31,683 nucleotides of DNA from Bacteroidota bacterium (lineage in GTDB: Bacteria > Bacteroidota > Ignavibacteria > Ignavibacteriales > Ignavibacteriaceae), in contig JAEXTA010000114.1 of NCBI GenBank assembly GCA_023453665.1, forward strand, positions 1 to 31,683, written 5' to 3'. The notes under the pieces are model-generated. The model was not told the origin of the DNA, made no database searches, and was given only the letters and a program-made list of their open reading frames with translations. Of this stretch, positions 1 to 8,008 are shown one piece after another; position 1 is the stretch's first letter; each line of letters begins with the position of its first letter. A program made the position numbers and the translations under genes.

Positions 1-1
1 A

Positions 2-640
2 TTGATTAAACCGTTATACAACCCACCGTCAATTGTGAAAATGTTATTCCCTGATTTTATCTGGAATACAAAGAATAATAAAATACTTTTAACTTTTGAT
101 GACGGACCAAATCCAAACTCAACGGAAATAATTTTAAGGACACTTGAACAAATGAATATCAAAGCGTTGTTCTTTTGTGTAGGGAACAATGTTGATAAGT
201 ACACTTCACTCGCAAAAGATATTTTATCAGCGGGTCATTCAATCGGTAATCATACATTTAACCATAAGATAATCTCGAAGATAAGTCAGGAAGATTCGTT
301 GAATGAAATTAAAAGTATGAACAATGTTGTTGCAGATAAACTTAATTACCAAATAAAATATTTTCGTCCGCCCCATGGTAAGTTTCGGCTCAACACTTCT
401 TCTCTAATGAAAGAAGTTAAAATGAAAAATGTTATGTGGTCGCTTCTTACTTATGATTTTCAAAACAATCTTAGCCTCGTGAAAAATTCAGTTCACAAAT
501 TTCTTAGACCGGATTCAATCGTTGTTCTGCACGACAGCAGCAAATCAAAAGATATAATCCGCGACAGTATATTATTCATAGCTGATGAAGTGATTAACCG
601 TGGATTAACTTTCGGAGATACAGAAGAATGTTTGAACTGA
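2..640 (+). CDS. Polysaccharide deacetylase (NodB/CE4 family), at the left edge
   Basis: Metal-dependent carbohydrate esterase that removes acetyl groups from N-acetylated sugars of the cell envelope. The motifs seen are TFDDGP (residues 31-36, with the catalytic and metal-binding Asp pair), the metal-binding HTFNH (84-88), RPPHGK (122-127) and LHDS (176-179), in the canonical CE4 order. About 212 residues, a bare NodB domain. No convincing signal peptide is seen, so it may act in the cytoplasm or have a short missing N-terminus. The first in-window start is a TTG at base 2; with one base upstream it is unclear whether the gene starts there or is slightly truncated. It overlaps the next gene, a glycosyltransferase, by 13 bases, suggesting joint action on a glycan or glycolipid. 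The substrate cannot be read from the sequence. Confidence 0.9.
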   Translation: MIKPLYNPPSIVKMLFPDFIWNTKNNKILLTFDDGPNPNSTEIILRTLEQMNIKALFFCVGNNVDKYTSLAKDILSAGHSIGNHTFNHKIISKISQEDSLNEIKSMNNVVADKLNYQIKYFRPPHGKFRLNTSSLMKEVKMKNVMWSLLTYDFQNNLSLVKNSVHKFLRPDSIVVLHDSSKSKDIIRDSILFIADEVINRGLTFGDTEECLN

Positions 641-1719
641 TATTTTTTGTTTTCATCTGTATTTATTTTATTCAGTCAGTCATATTTATTATCGGGGCTT
701 CTAAAAAATTTAAGCAGCTTTCAGATGACGAACTTCCAACGACTACTGTAATTGTTGCTGCAAGGAATGAAGAATCAAACATACTCCGTTGTTTAAAATC
801 TCTTGATGCTCTTCTCTATCCTGAAAACAAACTTGAAATAATCATTGTCAATGACAGGTCAACTGACAAAACAGGTGAGATCATTAATGAATTCATATCC
901 GGTAAAAAAAGGTTTAAGAAAATTGATACTCAGGAAACTATCGGTAAACTGAAAGGGAAGACAAACGCACTCGCAAATGCAATTAAAATTTCATCCGGTG
1001 AAATTATTTTAACAACCGATGCTGATTGTGAAGTAAATCCAAACTGGGTCAAGACGATTGCATCATACTATACAAACGATGTTGGTGTTGTCTGCGGATT
1101 CACAAACCAGGAAGCCGTCAGCCAGTTTTCAGGAATGCAGGCACTTGATTTTATATATCTGCTGTTAGTTGCATCAGGAACAATAAATCTTGGATATCCA
1201 ATAAGCTGTATTGGTAATAATATGTCATACAGAAAAAAAGCTTATGATGATGTTGGAGGATATGAGTCGCTTCCATTCAGTGTTACAGAAGATTCAAATT
1301 TGCTGCTTGCCATATCAAGACTAAAAAAATATAAGATCATTTATCCTGTTGATGTAAACGGAATGGTCACATCAAAAGCATGTTCAACATTTAAAGAATT
1401 ATTCAGACAGAAAAAACGCTGGGCAGTCGGCGGAATTGATGTCCCGGTACGCGGTTACTTTGTGATGGCATCGGGATTTGCAGCTAACATTGGAATAATT
1501 CTTACACCTTTATTTTTCTCAGGGGTATGGTTATATTTGTCCGCCTTCAAACTGGCGACAGATTTTTTTCTTCTCTTTCCTGTTCATGAAAAACTGGGGA
1601 TAAAGAAAAACCTGAAATATTTTTTAAGCTTTGAAATTTATTATACGTTTTATGTTATTGCTTTGCCCTTCATACTTTTATTTGACAGAAAAGTTATCTG
1701 GAAAAACAGGGAATATTAA
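628..1719 (+). CDS. Membrane glycosyltransferase, family 2
   Basis: Processive or lipid-linked sugar transferase with a GT-A fold. An N-terminal membrane segment (about residues 3-23) leads into the GT2 domain: NDRSTD (75-80), the DAD metal-binding motif (131-133), the ED acidic pair (221-222) and a QxxRW-type motif (Q261, R264, W265), the hallmark of synthases related to hyaluronan, chitin or poly-GlcNAc synthases. Two more hydrophobic stretches at about 278-303 and 333-352 anchor the C-terminus. The ATG at 628 lies inside the end of the deacetylase gene and the stop overlaps the next start (TAATG). A GT2 next to a NodB deacetylase recalls poly-N-acetylglucosamine or lipochitin-type pathways, but the actual sugar is unknown. 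Confidence 0.88.
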   Translation: MFELIFFVFICIYFIQSVIFIIGASKKFKQLSDDELPTTTVIVAARNEESNILRCLKSLDALLYPENKLEIIIVNDRSTDKTGEIINEFISGKKRFKKIDTQETIGKLKGKTNALANAIKISSGEIILTTDADCEVNPNWVKTIASYYTNDVGVVCGFTNQEAVSQFSGMQALDFIYLLLVASGTINLGYPISCIGNNMSYRKKAYDDVGGYESLPFSVTEDSNLLLAISRLKKYKIIYPVDVNGMVTSKACSTFKELFRQKKRWAVGGIDVPVRGYFVMASGFAANIGIILTPLFFSGVWLYLSAFKLATDFFLLFPVHEKLGIKKNLKYFLSFEIYYTFYVIALPFILLFDRKVIWKNREY

Positions 1720-2714
1720 TGCTTCTCCTCTGTAACTACTATTTAACATACCGCTGCAATGCTTTCTGTGAGTTCTGCCACTTTGGTGATCACACAAATT
1801 TTAAAGGAACTCCCTTCGCTCAACTCGATGACTTTAAATCAAATGTAAAACAATTGGCTGAGCTTGGAGTAAGGTTTATTGATCTAACAGGAGGAGAGCC
1901 TCTTCTTCACAAAGACATTCACCTCATGGCTGAGTACGCAAAAAGTTTTAAGATGCAGACAAGTATAACATCAAACGCTTTGTTGTATCCTAAGTTTGCG
2001 GATAAACTCGCCGGCAAAATTAATCTGCTTCACTTTTCTCTTGATTCACCTGATGAAGAAGAGCATAATAAAATCCGTGGTGTGAATTGTTACAACCATG
2101 TTTTTGAAAGTTTAAAGATTGCTAAATCAATCGGAGAATTTCCGGATATACTTTTTACAGTTACGAATGATACTTACAAAAAACTTCCGAGGATGTACGA
2201 GATTGCAAAACAGAATGATCTTGTTCTGTTAGTCAATCCCGTTTTTTCATATTTCGGAAATCCCGGCTTGAACGATGAAGCTATCAATTATATAGAAGAG
2301 TATATTGACGGCAAAATGGACATATATCTTAACAAGGCATTTCTTAAGCTAAGAAAAGATGGTGGAAATGATATTAAGGATCCGAGTTGTAAGGCGGTTT
2401 CGCGTGTGATAGTAATTTCGCCTTACAATGAAATTATTCTTCCTTGTTATCATTTTGCAAATGAAAAAATAAAAATCGATAAGCCGCTGAAGGAAATTAG
2501 AAATTCAGAACGCATAAAATATTTTATAAAGAATGAAGGTCGATTTGATTTTTGCCAGGGCTGCACAGTTAATTGTTACTTTGAACCTTCATTTGCATTC
2601 CCGACAAACCTGTACGGCTTTGCAAGTCTTAGCAGCAAATTTAAATACGGTTATAACAAACTCATCAAACAGAAAATAAAGAAAAAACTTTTTCAGAATA
2701 CGGATTCAGATTAA
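1719..2714 (+). CDS. Radical SAM protein with a C-terminal cysteine cluster (SPASM-like)
   Basis: Radical S-adenosylmethionine enzyme. CxxxCxxC at Cys13, Cys17 and Cys20 binds the 4Fe-4S cluster, and GGEP at 58-61 is the SAM-contacting motif. Late cysteines (Cys224, Cys243, Cys279, Cys282, Cys286) have the look of a SPASM or twitch region that would hold an auxiliary cluster. Length 331 residues, cytoplasmic. It is coupled to its neighbours by TAATG junctions on both sides, so it is made together with the deacetylase and GT2. No precursor-peptide gene is visible beside it, which argues against a peptide-modifying role and leaves a sugar or lipid substrate as the likelier option (inference). 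Substrate unknown. Confidence 0.85.
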   Translation: MLLLCNYYLTYRCNAFCEFCHFGDHTNFKGTPFAQLDDFKSNVKQLAELGVRFIDLTGGEPLLHKDIHLMAEYAKSFKMQTSITSNALLYPKFADKLAGKINLLHFSLDSPDEEEHNKIRGVNCYNHVFESLKIAKSIGEFPDILFTVTNDTYKKLPRMYEIAKQNDLVLLVNPVFSYFGNPGLNDEAINYIEEYIDGKMDIYLNKAFLKLRKDGGNDIKDPSCKAVSRVIVISPYNEIILPCYHFANEKIKIDKPLKEIRNSERIKYFIKNEGRFDFCQGCTVNCYFEPSFAFPTNLYGFASLSSKFKYGYNKLIKQKIKKKLFQNTDSD

Positions 2715-3541
2715 TGCGTGTTGTTCTTTTATCACTTCTAAGTTTTATTTTTTCTACAAACATGTCTCCACAAAGTGAGCAGGAATGGTTTCCGAAAGAT
2801 TTTAACATTCAGCCATTCAAAGCAAATTTTATTGAACCTAAAGCCGGGTTTCATTTTATGCCCGATATTGATAAGGTTCAGCTTGATATCGGAACTTCAA
2901 CTGACATTTTACACATCATAGAAAATGACAAAGTAATTTCTTTTGGCGTGGATGTGTTTACTTACACAAGATTGCGAAGTCAGAATGATTTTAAATTTCC
3001 AGTTGAAACTGTTGACTATCTATTCGGGCTAAATGCCGGATACAAAATTATTGATGGAAACAGGACTTATGGATTTCGTTTCCGGTTGAGCCATATAAGC
3101 GCCCATCTTGTTGATGGTCAGTATGATGAAAGCCAGCAGCAGTGGCTGGAGAACCGAAAACCGTTTGTATTCAGTAAAGAGTTTGTTGAATTTTTCCCTT
3201 TTTATTCGTGGGAAAGATTAAGAGTTTATGCGGGAGTTTCTTATCTATTTCATGTTATCCCTGAAGAAATAGGGAAAGGAATTTATCAATTAGGATTTGA
3301 TTACTATCCTTGTTTGTTCAATACAGAAAAAATAAATCCTTTTATCGCTTATGATTTTAAAATTTCCAAAATAGAAAAACATATTGCGAATCATATAATC
3401 TCAGCAGGAATAAAATTCGGGAACTTTGATTCGAAAGGCTTTAGCATCATACTTTCATATTACTCAGGTAAAAGTATTCACGGCGAGTTGTTTGATTTGA
3501 GTGAAAAATATTCATCATTAGGATTTAACTTCGATTTATAA
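2714..3541 (+). CDS. DUF1207-like envelope protein, probable outer-membrane barrel
   Basis: 275 residues starting with a short hydrophobic export signal (about residues 2-17). The body is rich in aromatic residues alternating with polar ones, and the last residues (FNFDL) look like the end strand of an outer-membrane beta barrel. The RLSHISAH-type segment in the middle and the SGKSIHGEL segment near the end resemble conserved stretches of the DUF1207 family, judged from memory of the family. Function unknown. It is translationally coupled to the radical SAM gene (TAATG at 2712-2716) and followed one base later by the protease gene, so it belongs to the same envelope operon. It could be a receptor or exit barrel for the product, but nothing in the sequence proves that. 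Confidence 0.6.
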   Translation: MRVVLLSLLSFIFSTNMSPQSEQEWFPKDFNIQPFKANFIEPKAGFHFMPDIDKVQLDIGTSTDILHIIENDKVISFGVDVFTYTRLRSQNDFKFPVETVDYLFGLNAGYKIIDGNRTYGFRFRLSHISAHLVDGQYDESQQQWLENRKPFVFSKEFVEFFPFYSWERLRVYAGVSYLFHVIPEEIGKGIYQLGFDYYPCLFNTEKINPFIAYDFKISKIEKHIANHIISAGIKFGNFDSKGFSIILSYYSGKSIHGELFDLSEKYSSLGFNFDL

Positions 3542-3542
3542 A

Positions 3543-4550
3543 ATGACGGATTATTACGAACAATTTGAAAGTCCACCTTTAGTCACGGTTCAAAAAAAAG
3601 ATAATGAACGATATCTTCTGCATATAGGTTTGTTTATTCTGACTTTTTTAACTTCAACTTTAGCCGGAGCGTTCTGGGTTACTGGTAGAAGTGGTCCTTA
3701 TGATATTTCATTCATATGGGAAGGGCTTCCTTATTCGATTTCGATTATGTTCATTATTACTTGCCACGAATTTGGTCACTACTTTGCGGCAAAGCATCAT
3801 AAAGTAAAAGCAACTCTCCCATTTTATGTCCCACTTCCACCAATTCCTTTTTTATTGAACTTTGGTACGATGGGAGCTGTTATCAAAACGAAATCGCCTA
3901 TTCGGACAAACAAGGCTATGTTCGATATTGGAGTTGCAGGACCTCTGGCTGGGTTCATTGCAACATTAATAGTCCTAATCATCGGGTTTAATAACCTACC
4001 TGGTTTTGAGCATATCCTCGAAATCCATCCAAACTATTACTCTGAAGAATTCAGGAATAGTGCTGGTCAACTTAGTTTTGGAAGCACAATACTATTTGAG
4101 GCACTAAAAGGTTTATTTGTTGGACCATCTGAGTTCTTTCCTCCAATGAGCGAAGTATATCATTCTCCTTATTTGTGTGCAGGATGGTTTGGTATGCTTG
4201 TGACGGCGATGAATATGATCCCGGTTGGACAGCTTGATGGCGGACATATCGGCTACACTATGTTCGGACAAAAAAAACACGATGCTATAGCATCGGTATC
4301 ATTTATAATTTTAATATTACTTGGTTTACTTGGAGCATTTGAATTAGCTTTTAAAATAGACTTGCAAATAGGTTGGATAGGATGGCTTATTTGGGGGATG
4401 ATACTCTATTACTTTATTAAAATTCAACACCCACCGATTTATGCCGATATTGAATTAAACACAGGACGTAAAATTATTGGCTACCTAAGTTACTTTATAC
4501 TAATTATTTCTTTTTCTCCAAGTCCATTTATCTTAAGTTTGGGTATATAA
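3543..4550 (+). CDS. Site-2 protease family membrane metalloprotease (M50)
   Basis: Intramembrane zinc metalloprotease. HEFGH at residues 75-79 provides two zinc ligands and the catalytic Glu, and NMIPVGQLDGG at 224-234 is the second conserved motif with the third zinc ligand (Asp). About six hydrophobic segments surround these motifs. No PDZ domain is present between them; the stretch around 153-210 is a hydrophilic loop. Length 335 residues. Known relatives cleave membrane-embedded anti-sigma factors or signal-peptide remnants. Its one-base spacing after the DUF1207 gene places it in the same transcript, though such genes are often carried along without a pathway link. No cognate anti-sigma factor is nearby. 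Confidence 0.9.
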   Translation: MTDYYEQFESPPLVTVQKKDNERYLLHIGLFILTFLTSTLAGAFWVTGRSGPYDISFIWEGLPYSISIMFIITCHEFGHYFAAKHHKVKATLPFYVPLPPIPFLLNFGTMGAVIKTKSPIRTNKAMFDIGVAGPLAGFIATLIVLIIGFNNLPGFEHILEIHPNYYSEEFRNSAGQLSFGSTILFEALKGLFVGPSEFFPPMSEVYHSPYLCAGWFGMLVTAMNMIPVGQLDGGHIGYTMFGQKKHDAIASVSFIILILLGLLGAFELAFKIDLQIGWIGWLIWGMILYYFIKIQHPPIYADIELNTGRKIIGYLSYFILIISFSPSPFILSLGI

Positions 4551-4593
4551 TTTTTTACCTTGTTGAATGAATGAGAGTAATTCAAATTTGATT

Positions 4594-5388
4594 ATGAAAA
4601 AATACTTATTAATACTTTTACCGGTTTTGTTTTTCGGCTGTGAAAAAGATTATGATGAAATCATTCAGCCGGAGCAGTCAGTATATAATGTACTGGCAAC
4701 AAGTTCATTCGATTCCTTTGAATACTCAGGAAGTGACTCGGTTGTTACTTTTTTCATCAAGGTTGATACATCATCAAGAATATCACGTGCTTACTGCGAT
4801 ATTTTTTCGTCAGAAAATAAAAAAATAAATACCTCACCGTTAGAATTATTTGACAATGGAAACCTGGCAAATGGTGATACAGTTGCAAATGATTTTATTT
4901 ATTCTAATAATTTTGTATTAAGCATTAACTATCCAAATGGAAGATATAATGTTCGTTACTATCTTGCAGATGAAACCAACTCATCAATATTAGCTGCTGT
5001 TCAAACATTTTCTTACGATAACGGAAAAAATAAAATCGCACCTGTTTTGTCTGATCTCCTGATGCCGGATACCGTGAGCTTTAACCAAACTTTTACATTT
5101 TCTGTACTTGCCTCTGATTCAAACGGATTGAATGATATTATCGAAGTCTATTATGAATTATTTAGACCTGATGGTTCTCAGGTATCGAACAGTCAGGGTA
5201 TAACTAAATTTCCATTATTTGATGATGGAGTTCAGGGAAATGATCAGGTAGCAGGCGATGGCAGATTTACTGTCTTCCTTACTTTTCCTACGGGTCAGCA
5301 ATCGGGTTCCTGGCGGTTTGAATTTGAAGCTCGTGACAGAAGCAGCAAACTAAGTAACAGAATAATTCACTCTCTTGTGGTACAATGA
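4594..5388 (+). CDS. Surface lipoprotein with Ig-like repeats
   Basis: A lipoprotein of 264 residues from the ATG at 4594. The signal is MKK, a hydrophobic run, then LFFGC with the lipidated Cys at residue 16. An in-frame ATG at 4567 would add nine polar residues ahead of the signal, so 4594 is preferred. Two similar modules follow, each ending in a loop rich in Asp and Gly (LFDNGNLANGD and FDDGVQGNDQVAGDG), a pattern of calcium-binding or Ig-like folds on secreted Bacteroidota proteins. The stop overlaps the start of the next gene (ATGA at 5385-5388), which encodes a type IX secreted protein. It may be a surface partner of that protein. Specific function unknown. Confidence 0.75.
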   Translation: MKKYLLILLPVLFFGCEKDYDEIIQPEQSVYNVLATSSFDSFEYSGSDSVVTFFIKVDTSSRISRAYCDIFSSENKKINTSPLELFDNGNLANGDTVANDFIYSNNFVLSINYPNGRYNVRYYLADETNSSILAAVQTFSYDNGKNKIAPVLSDLLMPDTVSFNQTFTFSVLASDSNGLNDIIEVYYELFRPDGSQVSNSQGITKFPLFDDGVQGNDQVAGDGRFTVFLTFPTGQQSGSWRFEFEARDRSSKLSNRIIHSLVVQ

Positions 5389-6974
5389 AATTAATATTTA
5401 ATGTAATTATAGTCTTAGTCTTTCTTTCAAAAAGTAATTACGGGCAATTTAACCCTGAGAGTTTTTCGCTTTCCGGTGATGACAAAATATATAAGTCATC
5501 AGATCTGACTCCAGCAAGTAACAGCATAAGTGATATTGTTACTATTCCTAACACTGATGTTGTATTGCTTGGAACAAGCAGGGGGTTAAGTCTTTCAACC
5601 GACAGAGGCAATAGCTGGAAAAACTTTTATAATACCGAACCATTTGGCGATGTAAGTATATCAGCAATTGCTTACAACAAGTATGACGGCTCTATCTGGA
5701 CGGCTACAGCAAGATCAGTTGAGGTTGCTGGCGGTTCAACATTACCTGCAGGTCAGGGATTAAAATACACTACCGATCTCGGTCAAACATGGATTTCAGT
5801 TCCTCAGCCTGTTGATAATCCCGGCGATTCACTTTTATCATACGGAATTAACGATGGTGTAAATCTTCCATTAGTCAGAGCATTACCAGTTACGGTAACA
5901 ATACAGAACCTGACATATGACATTGCTTTTACTCCCGGAACGGTCTGGGTTTCATCATTCGCGGGCGGTTTACGAAAAAGTACAAACAACGGACAAACAT
6001 GGGAAAGAGTTCTTCTGCCATCAGATGCAATAAACTCACTGTCGCCGACCGATACTGTGCGATTTGCACTGCAGGCTGTAGCGGGTGCATTCGGGCCGGA
6101 CAATAATTTAAACCATAGATTATTTTCAGTTATCTCAACTGACAGTACTACGATCTATGCAGGCTCAGCAGGCGGTATTAATAAATCGACAGATAACGGT
6201 GTTAGCTGGATAAAGTTCAACAGACTGAATCAGCTTAATCCTATTAGCGGAAATTTTATCGTAGCACTTGGTTACAACGAAGTAAATCAAACAGTGTGGG
6301 GTGCGACCTGGCGTGCTGATAGTCCAAACGAGTTTTACGGTGTTAGTTCAACAACTAACGGTGGTGAAGACTGGTTAACTTACCTTCCTGAAGAACGCCC
6401 GCATAATTTTGGATTTAAAGCAAATGAAGTTATTACATTAACCGATAACGGTGCTTTTCGATCTTCAGACAACGGAAGCAGTTGGGTATTACCCGGTCCT
6501 ATCAAAGATGAAGCGACAGGTATTTACCTTACCACAAGTGTTTTTTATTCTGCTTCGTGTGAAGGTAACACTATCTGGCTTGGTACCGATAATGGTCTGG
6601 CTAAACTTGAAGAAACATCAGTGCAGTGGAAAGGCACCTGGAATTTATTTTTTGCGTCACAAAAGCTTGGTGCACAAAATGAAACTTACGCATATCCTAA
6701 TCCATTCAACCCAAGGTTAGATAAGATAAATCTTAAATACAGTACCGGCGGCAAAACTGAAAATGTGACGATCAGGATATTTGATTTTGGTTTTAACTAC
6801 GTTGGTACTGTTATTCAGAATGCGCCGAGAAATTACAGTCTTGAAAGCCCTTCACAGGATGCCTGGGATGGAAGAGATGCTGTTGGAAATTATGTGCCTA
6901 ATGGTGTTTACTTTTATAGAGTGGAAGTTGGATCCGAGGAACCGGTTTATGGAAAAATTCTTGTATTACAGTAA
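5385..6974 (+). CDS. Secreted Asp-box beta-propeller protein with type IX secretion C-terminal domain
   Basis: 529 residues. A signal peptide covers about 1-20. Six Asp-box (BNR) motifs of the form S/T-x-D/N-x-G-x-x-W lie at 71-78, 129-136, 199-206, 268-275, 323-330 and 360-367, predicting a six- or seven-bladed beta-propeller. From PNPFNP at 438-443 to the end runs a compact FlgD/Ig-like sorting domain finishing in NGVYFYRVEVG-type strands, the class recognised by the type IX secretion system. Asp-boxes are structural and occur in sialidases, glycosidases and non-enzymatic propellers; no sialidase FRIP motif or catalytic set is evident, so enzymatic activity is not claimed. It is coupled to a lipoprotein gene upstream and followed by two PorV/PorQ-family genes. 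Confidence 0.85.
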   Translation: MKLIFNVIIVLVFLSKSNYGQFNPESFSLSGDDKIYKSSDLTPASNSISDIVTIPNTDVVLLGTSRGLSLSTDRGNSWKNFYNTEPFGDVSISAIAYNKYDGSIWTATARSVEVAGGSTLPAGQGLKYTTDLGQTWISVPQPVDNPGDSLLSYGINDGVNLPLVRALPVTVTIQNLTYDIAFTPGTVWVSSFAGGLRKSTNNGQTWERVLLPSDAINSLSPTDTVRFALQAVAGAFGPDNNLNHRLFSVISTDSTTIYAGSAGGINKSTDNGVSWIKFNRLNQLNPISGNFIVALGYNEVNQTVWGATWRADSPNEFYGVSSTTNGGEDWLTYLPEERPHNFGFKANEVITLTDNGAFRSSDNGSSWVLPGPIKDEATGIYLTTSVFYSASCEGNTIWLGTDNGLAKLEETSVQWKGTWNLFFASQKLGAQNETYAYPNPFNPRLDKINLKYSTGGKTENVTIRIFDFGFNYVGTVIQNAPRNYSLESPSQDAWDGRDAVGNYVPNGVYFYRVEVGSEEPVYGKILVLQ

Positions 6975-6978
6975 GAGG
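6974..6978 (+). promoter_or_regulatory. Ribosome binding site setting a TTG start
   Basis: AGAGG sits six bases before the TTG at 6985 and overlaps the stop codon of the preceding gene. It supports starting the PorV-like protein at this TTG, directly at its signal peptide, rather than at an ATG about 200 bases upstream inside the previous gene. Confidence 0.6.
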
Positions 6979-6984
6979 TTTTTT

Positions 6985-7986
6985 TTGAAAAAATATTTTC
7001 TCCTGTTTGTTGTATTAACCTTTCAAAATGTTTTCAGTCAACCTGAATTCAGCAGCATTAATACAATGCCCGGTGCTTTCAGCAGAATGGGATTCGGTGC
7101 ACGTGGAATTGGTATGGGCAATGCAATGTCGTCAATCACTGAAGGTCATCTTGTTTCTTATTATAATCCGGCGTTATCTGTATTCCAGGAAAATAATTCT
7201 GTTCAAACCTCATATACATTTTTATCGTTAGACCGTTCGCTTAACTTTTTAAATTTTACAAGAAGATTTGATTTTTATTCAGCTAAAGATTCTTTGCAAA
7301 ATCCACGTAAACCCAGATCAACAGCGGGTATAAGTTTTGGATTAATTAATGCAGGTGTAAGTAATATTGATGGAAGAGACAGGCAGGGAATGAAAACAGA
7401 AGAGTTATCTACTTCTGAAAATCAGTTCTTTGTCGGTTTGGCATTAAAGTTTTCTGAAAGATTTGCTGCAGGACTTGCTGCAAAAATATTCTATTATAAA
7501 CTTTACGAAGATGTGAGTTCGTCCGGTGTTGGTCTTGATATTGGATTACTTTATAAAATCAGTGACCGGTTTAATTTTTCTTTCGTGGTTTGTGATATTA
7601 ACAGCAAATATCAATGGAGTACTTCAAATATTTATGGACAGGAAGGCAGAGATCTAGATTTTAAATTTCCTAATCTCAGGAAATTTGGACTTAGTTACAG
7701 AAATAATGATTATGGTATTGTTGGCTCAATTGAATTAGAAAACAGCAATGCACAATCAAATGTAATAAGAGCTGGAGTAGAATATAACCTCATAGAAAAG
7801 TTTTATCTCAGGGGTGGAATAGATCAGTTCAACATTTCAAATGGTGATACACCAATGAAACCGGCGCTTGGATTTTCTTATTTTAAACAGTTCGGAGATA
7901 TATTGCTTGGTGTTGATTACGCATTTATGGTTGAACAATATTCATCATCCGACAGGCATGTTGTTGGATTAAACATTAATTTTTAG
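6985..7986 (+). CDS. PorV/PorQ family outer-membrane protein (first copy)
   Basis: 333 residues from the TTG at 6985. The reading frame is open further upstream, but that part overlaps the previous gene and would bury the signal peptide (residues 1-18, ending VFSQ). The family signature appears right after it: GFGARGIGMGNA at 36-47 and YYNPA at 59-63. The rest alternates hydrophobic and polar residues as in a 14-stranded FadL-like barrel, ending in a strand (GLNINF). In the type IX secretion system, PorV carries cargo from the translocon to the sortase at the cell surface, while other family members have unclear roles. It is co-transcribed with a type IX cargo gene and a second family member, so it may be dedicated to that cargo (inference). 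Confidence 0.8.
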   Translation: MKKYFLLFVVLTFQNVFSQPEFSSINTMPGAFSRMGFGARGIGMGNAMSSITEGHLVSYYNPALSVFQENNSVQTSYTFLSLDRSLNFLNFTRRFDFYSAKDSLQNPRKPRSTAGISFGLINAGVSNIDGRDRQGMKTEELSTSENQFFVGLALKFSERFAAGLAAKIFYYKLYEDVSSSGVGLDIGLLYKISDRFNFSFVVCDINSKYQWSTSNIYGQEGRDLDFKFPNLRKFGLSYRNNDYGIVGSIELENSNAQSNVIRAGVEYNLIEKFYLRGGIDQFNISNGDTPMKPALGFSYFKQFGDILLGVDYAFMVEQYSSSDRHVVGLNINF

Positions 7987-8008
7987 AAAAGAAATTTTAA
8001 CCTGAAAT

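Noticed and set aside
5804..6103. Minus-strand open frame inside the propeller gene
   Set aside because: No start signal or family match; shadow of the plus-strand gene.
6781..6984. Upstream extension of the first PorV-like gene, starting from an ATG inside the propeller gene
   Set aside because: It would overlap the sorting domain of the previous gene and put 68 residues before the signal peptide; the TTG at 6985 has its own ribosome binding site.
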